From: CAMEON01 sp045643785
GTDB lineage: Bacteria; Bacillota; Clostridia; Oscillospirales; CAG-272
Direction: 5' to 3'
Length of the DNA stretch: 5,522 bases
Assembly: GCA_045643785.1 (NCBI GenBank)
Contig: JAZRFR010000157.1
Coordinates: 1 to 5,522 of the forward strand
This document shows, one piece after another, positions 1 through 5,336 of this stretch (positions within the stretch are counted from its first letter, which is position 1; each line of letters opens with the position of its first letter). The notes beneath the pieces are model-generated. The model saw only the letters and a program-made list of their open reading frames with translations, made no database searches and was not told the origin of the DNA. The position numbers and the translations under genes are program-made.

Positions 1-90
1 TTAAAGTTTTTGGGAGTCCAGAACCCTTTTTTCAAAAAGGGTTCTGGTGGGGTGCAGGGGTGAAACCCCTGCTCGATAAACTCCAATTTA
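1..90 (+). repeat. Intergenic double-hairpin repeat, left copy (cut by window start)
   Basis: Two perfect hairpins lie side by side. The first pairs 18-31 with 34-47 (CCAGAACCCTTTTT against AAAAAGGGTTCTGG). The second pairs 54-60 with 66-72 (GCAGGGG against CCCCTGC). After the second hairpin comes a terminal tag at 77-90 whose reverse complement is TAAATTGGAGTTTA. Positions 1-72 align end to end with about 5450-5522 at the other window edge, in the same orientation. The hairpins lie downstream of the minus-strand hydrolase and could also end its transcript: read on the minus strand, the T-rich stem is followed by only a weak T/A tract. The left boundary is outside the window. Repeat identity is seen directly; its mobility is inference. 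Confidence 0.7.
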
Positions 91-1173
91 TCCGTAAATC
101 TCCTTAAAAATCGGCTCCAGCGCCGCGGCGACGCAGGCAAAGCCAAGATCGTTGGGGTGACAGCCGTCCACGCTGCCGCCGTCGCCGCCGAAGATGGCAA
201 AGATCTGCTCGCCGTCCACGAAGTAGACGTTCTCGCCGCGGGATTTGGCACGGGCGTAGGTGGCCTTGACCACCTCGCGGCGGGCAACCTCGTCGGGGTT
301 GTAGCGGATACCGGGACGGGTGATGAAGATCACGGGAATATCGGGGTGGGTGGCGCGGATGTTCAAGTACATAGGCTCGTGGGTGGCGGCCAGATGCTCT
401 ACCGTGGGAGCGTTGTGATCGTAGGCGTAAACGAAGGCCGACATGGGCTGGGATGCGATGTAATCCGAGATGGCCTGCTCACCGCGGGCGCTGCCCGAGA
501 AGCCCAGATTGCGGAAGTCCACGCCAAACTTGCGGGAGAGGATATTCGGATAGTTGTTGCCGGGTCTGGAGGCGCATCCGCCCTGGGTAATGGAGGAGCC
601 GTAGTAGACCGTGGGGGGCAGGTCGCGGTAGGGGGCGGCGGGCTCTACCGCAGCATCGGGGGAGAGGCCGATCCACAGCTCCTCAATGCCGCCGTAGAGG
701 GGGAGGTTGAGGAGGACATCCTTCATCCCTTCAACGGGAAGCCAGACCATGTTGGTATAGCCGCGGTTCTCGGTCATCTTGATAGCGGCGTCGTTCCCTC
801 CCTCGGTCATGCAGGAGGCGTAGTAGCGGTATTCACCGGCAAAGCCGAGGTACACGTCCAAGCCTGCCGTGCCCACCAGGGTCATGTGGGGCATGAGGCC
901 CACACCCGAGAGCTTAACACGAACGGCCAGATGGGGGGAGGTGGTTTTGAAGCGCACGCGGCCGCCCGAGGTGTGGAGGTTGAGCCAGCGGACGCCCTCG
1001 TTGGTGGCATCGGCAACCTCTTGGGGGATGCGGTGGTAAGGGGTACCGTCGTAGGGATTACAGAGGCCGTGGACGGAAAAGGGCTCGTCCAGAGCGTTGC
1101 GAAATACCAGCGGCAGGTCGCAGACGGTCTCCACGGCTAAATTCTTGTCAATTTCGGAGATGGATTTGGACAT
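88..1173 (-). CDS. SGNH/GDSL-type hydrolase with N-terminal GxDLY-like domain
   Basis: A 361-residue predicted serine esterase or acylhydrolase; the substrate is unknown. The C-terminal half carries the SGNH signature blocks. Block I is GSSITQG at about 192-198, with the probable nucleophile at Ser194. The block II glycine is in NLGFSG at about 222-227. The block III asparagine is in YDHNAP, about Asn254. Block V is DGCHPND, giving Asp336 and His339. The N-terminal half contains AGLDVY (about 103-108), matching the GxDLY motif of the domain that precedes Lipase_GDSL_3-type SGNH domains. This architecture points to a carbohydrate or small-molecule esterase rather than a secreted lipase. No signal peptide or membrane segment is seen, so it is probably cytoplasmic. 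The start at 1173 is chosen because AAGGAG sits 8 bases upstream; an in-frame ATG at 1221 has no such site and would lie only about 11 bases after the predicted transcription start. The stop codon lies inside the flanking repeat tag. The family call is firm; the substrate is not. Confidence 0.9.
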   Translation of the reverse strand: MSKSISEIDKNLAVETVCDLPLVFRNALDEPFSVHGLCNPYDGTPYHRIPQEVADATNEGVRWLNLHTSGGRVRFKTTSPHLAVRVKLSGVGLMPHMTLVGTAGLDVYLGFAGEYRYYASCMTEGGNDAAIKMTENRGYTNMVWLPVEGMKDVLLNLPLYGGIEELWIGLSPDAAVEPAAPYRDLPPTVYYGSSITQGGCASRPGNNYPNILSRKFGVDFRNLGFSGSARGEQAISDYIASQPMSAFVYAYDHNAPTVEHLAATHEPMYLNIRATHPDIPVIFITRPGIRYNPDEVARREVVKATYARAKSRGENVYFVDGEQIFAIFGGDGGSVDGCHPNDLGFACVAAALEPIFKEIYG

Positions 1174-1238
1174 GGTAGGATCTCCTTCCGCATAAAGATG
1201 CTGTTTTTCACGTAAAAGCACAAAATTTCATTGATAAT

Positions 1239-1267
1239 AGTATAGCATATTCTTGATTTTTTTGCAA
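1239..1267 (-). promoter_or_regulatory. Sigma-A promoter for the SGNH hydrolase
   Basis: On the minus strand, a TTGCAA -35 box (1262-1267) and a TATACT -10 box (1239-1244) are separated by 17 bases. Transcription would start near 1232, leaving an untranslated leader of about 58 bases before the start codon at 1173. The element overlaps the divergent pantothenate kinase promoter. Confidence 0.6.
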
Positions 1268-1281
1268 GAGTGTGGTATAAT
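1253..1281 (+). promoter_or_regulatory. Sigma-A promoter for the pantothenate kinase gene
   Basis: A TTGATT -35 box (1253-1258) and a perfect TATAAT -10 box (1276-1281) are separated by 17 bases. An extended -10 TGG lies just upstream at 1273-1275. Transcription would start near 1288. A short dyad, ATCCG-N9-CGGAT (1287-1305), sits at the predicted start. The leader ends with the ribosome binding site AAAGGAG (1324-1330). Confidence 0.75.
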
Positions 1282-1340
1282 ATTTTATCCGAATAAAGAA
1301 CGGATGTGATCAATCCTTCCCCGAAAGGAGTAACATTGTC

Positions 1341-2213
1341 ATGACAGATCATCTACATACAACCGGCTCGGTGGTACTGGGCATAGACGTGGGCGGCAGC
1401 ACCACCAAGATCGTGGGCTTCCGACACGAGTCCGACGGCAGAAGAACCCTCATGCCCCCCCTGTTCGTGCGGGCGACCGATCCCATCACCTCCATCTACG
1501 GCGCCCTGGGGCGCTTCACCACCGAAACCCGCCTGTCCCTTTCGGACATCCGCCGCGTCATGATGACGGGCGTGGGCTCCTCCCACATGGAGGGGGGGAT
1601 CTACGACCTGGATTGCCGCGTGGTACCCGAGTTTTCCGGCGTGGGTCTGGGCGGCTTGTACCTGTCCGGTCTCGACGAGGCCATCATCGTCAGCATGGGC
1701 ACGGGTACGGCCCTCGTACACGCCAAGCGGGACGAGGGGGGCAAGACCTCCATCCACTATCTGGGCGGTACGGGTGTCGGCGGTGGCACCCTCCTGGGTC
1801 TGACCAAAAAAATGCTGGGCGTGGACACCATCGCCCACATTGAGCAGCTCTGCGAGGGAGGGGATCTTTCCAAGGTCAACCTCACCATCCGCGACATCTC
1901 CAACCAGCACGACCAGTTCCCCCTGGGAGCCAATCTCACGGCGGCCAACTTCGGCAAGCTCTCGGACATGGCAACCAGCGAGGATATCGCCCTGGGACTC
2001 TGCAACATGGTAGCCGAGACCATCGCCATGATGGCGGTCTTCGCCGCCCGCGGCCACGGCATCAAGAACATCGTCCTGACGGGCAACCTCACCAACATAT
2101 CCCCCATCCGCAAGGTGTTCGAGGACCTTGGCGATTCCTTCGGGGTCAACTTCATCATTCCCGAAAACGCCCAGTTCGGCACCGTCATCGGCGCGGCGCT
2201 GTACGAGGCATGA
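1341..2213 (+). CDS. coaW: Type II pantothenate kinase
   Basis: A 290-residue protein of the Fumble/type II PanK family, which carries out the ATP-dependent phosphorylation of pantothenate, the first step of coenzyme A synthesis, in the cytoplasm. It has the ASKHA fold signatures. The phosphate-1 loop GIDVGGSTTK is at about 14-23. The probable catalytic glutamate Glu97 is in VPEF, aligning with VEF of Staphylococcus aureus CoaW. SMGTGTALV is at 118-126, GGTGVGGGTLLGL at 142-154, LTAANFGKL at 199-207, and IVLTGNL at 244-250. It is slightly longer than the S. aureus enzyme (about 267). By my by-eye alignment the arginine before the V/L-GG motif in S. aureus CoaW and human PanK3 is Tyr140 here. 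AAAGGAG lies 10 bases before the ATG. It has its own promoter and a strong terminator, so it is probably monocistronic. Type II enzymes are typically poorly feedback-inhibited by CoA in S. aureus; whether that holds here is unknown. Confidence 0.92.
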   Translation: MTDHLHTTGSVVLGIDVGGSTTKIVGFRHESDGRRTLMPPLFVRATDPITSIYGALGRFTTETRLSLSDIRRVMMTGVGSSHMEGGIYDLDCRVVPEFSGVGLGGLYLSGLDEAIIVSMGTGTALVHAKRDEGGKTSIHYLGGTGVGGGTLLGLTKKMLGVDTIAHIEQLCEGGDLSKVNLTIRDISNQHDQFPLGANLTAANFGKLSDMATSEDIALGLCNMVAETIAMMAVFAARGHGIKNIVLTGNLTNISPIRKVFEDLGDSFGVNFIIPENAQFGTVIGAALYEA

Positions 2214-2224
2214 TCTTTACGCAC

Positions 2225-2266
2225 AAAAAGGGTGTATCTCCGCATTCCGCGGGTACACCCTTTTTT
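2225..2266. terminator. Bidirectional rho-independent terminator between convergent genes
   Basis: A 12-bp perfect stem pairs AAAAAGGGTGTA (2225-2236) with TACACCCTTTTT (2254-2265) across a 17-base loop. On the plus strand it ends in six T, 11 bases after the kinase stop codon. On the minus strand the same stem ends in five T and lies 25 bases beyond the stop of the spore protein gene. It can therefore serve both convergent genes. Confidence 0.88.
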
Positions 2267-2290
2267 CGTTTATCCTATACGGTTTACCGC

Positions 2291-3787
2291 TTAGCGCTTA
2301 CTGCCTCCCCGATCCTTCCGCACACGGAAAAAGAGAGATTTCAATGCCTTTCCGTCAAATGGAATAAGGGGGTAGAGGTAGCGTCTCGTTTCGGTGACGG
2401 TAACGTTGGTGAGCAGAAGGATGACAATGCCTACGACCCCCGCGCCGTAGCCCCAGATCCCCCCGATGGCGGTCAGTATGAGTAGCCCCATCCGCATGAA
2501 TTTAAAGGCATACCCCAGCTCGTAGCTCCGCTGGGTGAAGTTGGCAATGGCCACGAAGGCCATATACAGGATCACCTCGGGGATGAGCCATCCGATATCT
2601 ACCGCAAAATCACCCAGGATGAGTCCCCCCACCACCGAGAGAGAATTGGAGAGCATACTGGGGGTATTCAGGGAGGCCATCCGCAGGCCGTCGATCATGA
2701 ATTCCACCAGAAGAAGCTGGGCTATGATGGGGATGCGCCCCGTCTCGGTGGGGATGATGAAGGACAGCCAATTCGGCAACAGGTCGGGGTGGCGGATCAG
2801 GAGATACCAGGTGGGCGTGAGGAACAGGGTCAGCCAAAAGACCACGTGGCGCACGATGCGGATATAGGTGCCCGTCAGGGGCGGGAAATAGAAGTCGTTG
2901 GTCTCCTGCATGAAGTCGAAGATGGAGGTGGGCAGGATCATGACCTGGGGAGAGGTATCGCAGATGACCAGCACACTTCCCTCCATGAGCTGGGCCGCCG
3001 CGGTATCGGGACGCTCGGTGTAGCGGATTTTCGGAAACGGATTGTACCACCGCTTCTTGATGAGCACCTCCGCCAGGGACTCGTGCCCCATGGCCAAAGC
3101 GTCGGTCTTCACCGAGGACAGCTTTGCTTTCACCTTATCCACCAAGGCCTTATCCGCCCGATCCTCCATGTAGCAGATGGCGATATCCGTTTTGGAGCTG
3201 GAGCCTACACTCACGTAGCTCATGGTCAGGGCAGGATTGCGGATGCGGCGGCGGATGAGGGCGGTGTTGAAGATGAGCGTCTCCACAAAGCCGTCCCGCG
3301 CCCCTCGCATGACCTTGTCCCCCTCGGGCTCGGTGGTGTCTCTGGCGGGGTAGGTGCGAGCGTCGACGACCACCGCGCAAGCGCCAAAGGGAGATCCCAG
3401 CATGACCGCCGCCCCCGACAGCACCATCTGCACCGCCATAGCGGTATCGGTGATCACATCGGTCTCCACGTAGGGCAGAGCGCGGGCGCAGAAACGGAGG
3501 GCGGCGGCGGTATGGGGCGCCTCGGTGGGATTCCCCAGGCTTCCCTGCCCGTCCTCGGTGGGCAGAGTCATGCCGTCCAGGGTCAAAAAGGACATCATGA
3601 GCTTCATCATGACGGTGTCCTTGATGAAGCCGTCGATGTAGTAGAGGGTCATTTCGTCCTTGCCGATCTTGAGGGGCTTTTTGATGAGGTCGAAGTTTTC
3701 GGCCACGCGGAAAATGCCGTCCAGGAGGGCGACGTTGTCGGCGTAAGAAGCGGTCAGGGGTGGGTAGACAGAGGATTTTTGTTCCAT
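2291..3787 (-). CDS. SpoVAF-like spore germination protein (GerA family)
   Basis: A 498-residue GerA-family membrane protein, expected in the inner membrane of the spore. A soluble domain of about 300 residues comes first. It contains YPAR (146-149), then EPEGDKVMRGARDGF (153-167), ALIRRRI (176-182) and TERPD (257-261). The YPAR form and RDGFVETLIFNTALIRRRIR resemble SpoVAF more than nutrient-receptor A subunits, which more often have a YPxRS-type motif. Hydrophobic segments follow at about 311-331, 352-371, 383-402, 403-417 and 430-459, then a basic tail. SpoVAF normally closes the spoVA operon; it is linked to germination and has recently been described as part of an ion channel that amplifies the germination response. 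Here no spoVAC/D/E or GerB/GerC partner is adjacent. The start at 3787 is supported by GGAGGT 5 bases upstream; an ATG at 3841 lies upstream of the probable transcription start. The GerA family is certain; the SpoVAF subtype is likely. Confidence 0.82.
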   Translation of the reverse strand: MEQKSSVYPPLTASYADNVALLDGIFRVAENFDLIKKPLKIGKDEMTLYYIDGFIKDTVMMKLMMSFLTLDGMTLPTEDGQGSLGNPTEAPHTAAALRFCARALPYVETDVITDTAMAVQMVLSGAAVMLGSPFGACAVVVDARTYPARDTTEPEGDKVMRGARDGFVETLIFNTALIRRRIRNPALTMSYVSVGSSSKTDIAICYMEDRADKALVDKVKAKLSSVKTDALAMGHESLAEVLIKKRWYNPFPKIRYTERPDTAAAQLMEGSVLVICDTSPQVMILPTSIFDFMQETNDFYFPPLTGTYIRIVRHVVFWLTLFLTPTWYLLIRHPDLLPNWLSFIIPTETGRIPIIAQLLLVEFMIDGLRMASLNTPSMLSNSLSVVGGLILGDFAVDIGWLIPEVILYMAFVAIANFTQRSYELGYAFKFMRMGLLILTAIGGIWGYGAGVVGIVILLLTNVTVTETRRYLYPLIPFDGKALKSLFFRVRKDRGGSKR

Positions 3788-3814
3788 GGCAAACCTCCAA
3801 AATGGTATTACGGT

Positions 3815-3843
3815 TAGTATATCCCCATGCGTGTAAAACATGC
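3815..3843 (-). promoter_or_regulatory. Possible sigma-G/sigma-F sporulation promoter of the spoVAF-like gene
   Basis: On the minus strand, GCATG (3839-3843) fits the GHATR -35 consensus of forespore sigma factors. TATACTA (3815-3821) matches the CATWHTA -10 consensus except at its first base. The spacer is 17 bases. The predicted transcription start is about 20 bases before the start codon. No sigma-A pair at good spacing is seen. B. subtilis spoVAF is sigma-G dependent, which fits. The match is to short degenerate motifs, so confidence is moderate. Confidence 0.42.
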
Positions 3844-4049
3844 AAATTGGAGTTTAGCGGGCTGACGCCGCTCTCCAAGACCCTCCCCTTTGGGGAGGGG
3901 GGACCGCGGAGCGGTGGGTGAGGCTTGTCCGAAAACATGTTATTTGCCAATGGTTTTTACCTCATCCACCATCCTCAGGATGTTCCCCCTTCCCCAAAGG
4001 GGAAGGTCGGGGAACGGGGGGACGAACCCACCGACAAACCCAAATTTTC
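3842..4049. repeat. MITE-like palindromic element with imperfect terminal inverted repeats
   Basis: A 208-bp non-coding element. The left end (3842-3860) and the reverse complement of the right end (4031-4049) match at 14 of 19 positions. Inside, the halves mirror each other. On the left, CCCTCCCC-TTT-GGGGAGGG (3881-3899) is followed by ACCGC-GGA-GCGGT (3903-3915) and GGTGGGTGAGG (3913-3923). On the right, CCTCATCCACC (3960-3970) is followed by the small dyad ATCCT-C-AGGAT (3971-3981) and CTTCCCC-AAA-GGGGAAG (3989-4005). The last stem is extended by GTTCCCC/GGGGAAC (3982-3988, 4009-4015). There is no transposase and no clear target duplication. The frame open upstream of the editing gene runs through it, but there is no start signal or protein-like sequence. 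It fills most of the 330-base spacer between two divergent genes. Structure is seen directly; mobility is inferred. Confidence 0.65.
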
Positions 4050-4057
4050 AAACCCCC

Positions 4058-4086
4058 TTGACCTTTTCCCCCATTTGTTATATAAT
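4058..4086 (+). promoter_or_regulatory. Near-consensus sigma-A promoter for the alanyl-tRNA editing gene
   Basis: TTGACC (4058-4063) and a perfect TATAAT (4081-4086) are spaced by exactly 17 bases. Transcription should start near 4093, about 25 bases before the start codon at 4118. The promoter begins 8 bases beyond the right end of the palindromic element. Its position also rules out the longer upstream reading frame as the real start. Confidence 0.85.
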
Positions 4087-4117
4087 AGAGTCATCCCCTC
4101 CCCGAAAGGAGCCCATC

Positions 4118-5332
4118 ATGAAAACCATTCGTCTGTTCGATGAGAATAGCCACCTCTATACCTTCACCGCCACCGTCCTCTCTGCCGAGGCAGGCAAGTC
4201 CCCCGATATTCTGTATGTCATTCTCGACGCCACGGCCTTCTTCCCCGAGGGAGGCGGGCAGTACGCCGACCCCGGAACCCTTGCGGGCTGTCCCGTCACC
4301 GATGTGCAGGAGACGGGAGAGACGATTATACATACCGTCGATATCTCCCACCTGAACGGTCAGCCCCATCCCTTCACCGTGGGCGCAACGGTCACGGGTG
4401 AGGTAGACCCCGCCACCCGCCTGGCGCGGATGCAAAACCACACGGGGGAGCACATCATCTCGGGCATCGTCCACCGCCTCTACGGCTACAAAAACGTGGG
4501 CTTCCACCTGGGGGATCGGGGAGACACCCCCGACGTGACTCTGGATTTCGACGGGGTGCTGACCCGCGAGCAGCTCAACGCCATTGAAGACGAGGCCAAC
4601 GCCATCGTCGCCGCCTGCCTCCCCGTAAAAGCCTACTACCCCGCCCCCGAGGAGCTTGCGGCCATGTCCTACCGCGCCAAGCTGGATCTGACCGAAGGGG
4701 TGCGTATCGTGCAGATCGGGACGGATGACGATGTCAAGGATCGCTGCGCCTGCTGTGCCCCCCACGTGGACAACACGGGGGAGATCGGCCTCATCAAGAT
4801 GCTGGACTTCATTCATTACAAGGGCGGTGTCCGCATCCATATGCTGGCAGGCTCCTGGGCGCTGGCTGATTACCGCCGCCGCTATGCCGCCGTGGCCACC
4901 ATGGCCGCCGCTATGTCGGTCAAGCAGGAGGACGTGACGGTGGGCTTTGAGCGCCTACAGGCCGAGATCGAGGACAAGAAACGCATCATCGCTACCCTAC
5001 GCGGTAAGCTGGAGGAGCACACCATCGCCGCCATTACCCCCACCGAGGGCAGTCTCTGCCTCTTTGATGAAGGGCTGGAAGCCCTGGAGATGCGCCGTCT
5101 CCTCAACCGCGCCGTGGAAAAGTGCGGGAAGCTCTGCGGAGTGTTCTCGGGCAACGATACCGACGGTTACCGCTACGTCATCGGGCGCGGGGATGCTTCC
5201 ATTGACCTGAAAAAGCACGTAAAAGACATCAACACCGCCCTGTCGGCTCGCGGCGGCGGATCGTCGGAAATGCTGCAAGGATCCTGTACAGCCAAGAGAG
5301 CCGAAATCGAAGCGCTTTTTGCCGATTATTAA
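4118..5332 (+). CDS. Alanyl-tRNA editing protein, long AlaX type with DHHA1-like C-terminus
   Basis: A 404-residue free-standing relative of the alanyl-tRNA synthetase editing domain. Such proteins hydrolyse mischarged Ser-tRNA(Ala) or Gly-tRNA(Ala) in the cytoplasm. An N-terminal barrel-like region ends in FFPEGGGQYADPG (41-53), the usual AlaX/AlaRS GGGQ motif. The editing core has the zinc-binding pairs HTGEH (His108, His112) and CCAPH (Cys212, His216). TGEIGLIKML (220-229) follows. A probable coiled-coil helix at about 268-303 leads to a C-terminal DHHA1-like part with FSGND (343-347) and RGGGSSEMLQGS (378-389). No synthetase catalytic or tRNA-recognition domain is present, and the length fits AlaX-L proteins. 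The start at 4118 is chosen because AAAGGAG (4105-4111) lies 6 bases upstream and the promoter is just ahead; the frame is open farther upstream but only through the repeat. It appears monocistronic. The exact substrate is inferred from the family. Confidence 0.92.
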   Translation: MKTIRLFDENSHLYTFTATVLSAEAGKSPDILYVILDATAFFPEGGGQYADPGTLAGCPVTDVQETGETIIHTVDISHLNGQPHPFTVGATVTGEVDPATRLARMQNHTGEHIISGIVHRLYGYKNVGFHLGDRGDTPDVTLDFDGVLTREQLNAIEDEANAIVAACLPVKAYYPAPEELAAMSYRAKLDLTEGVRIVQIGTDDDVKDRCACCAPHVDNTGEIGLIKMLDFIHYKGGVRIHMLAGSWALADYRRRYAAVATMAAAMSVKQEDVTVGFERLQAEIEDKKRIIATLRGKLEEHTIAAITPTEGSLCLFDEGLEALEMRRLLNRAVEKCGKLCGVFSGNDTDGYRYVIGRGDASIDLKKHVKDINTALSARGGGSSEMLQGSCTAKRAEIEALFADY

Positions 5333-5336
5333 GAAG

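Noticed and set aside
157..1140. Long plus-strand open frame (327 codons) antisense to the SGNH hydrolase
   Set aside because: Its composition is dominated by G, V, A and H with no recognisable domain. It mirrors a clearly real gene, and it is the usual shadow frame of GC-rich coding DNA.
1174..1340. Short minus-strand open frame across the divergent spacer (71 codons from 1352)
   Set aside because: It overlaps both divergent promoters, has no ribosome binding site and its translation shows no protein-like features.
1353..2057. Minus-strand open frame (234 codons) antisense to the pantothenate kinase
   Set aside because: Shadow frame: no family motifs, and the plus strand has all kinase signatures, a ribosome binding site and a promoter.
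2789..3817. Long plus-strand open frame (342 codons) antisense to the spoVAF-like gene
   Set aside because: Low-complexity G/H/V/D-rich translation with no motifs; the opposite strand encodes a well-matched GerA-family protein.
3881..4015. CRISPR-like array or riboswitch in the palindromic spacer
   Set aside because: There are no regularly spaced direct repeats with unique spacers, and the structure lies upstream of the mapped promoter elements, so it would not be in the leader of either gene.
3890..4117. 76-residue N-terminal extension of the alanyl-tRNA editing protein
   Set aside because: It translates the palindromic repeat, has no ribosome binding site, and lies mostly upstream of the strong promoter at 4058-4086; the ATG at 4118 has an ideal site.
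3925..4143. Small plus-strand open frame (72 codons) in the spacer
   Set aside because: It runs through the repeat and the promoter into the editing gene in another frame, with no start signal.
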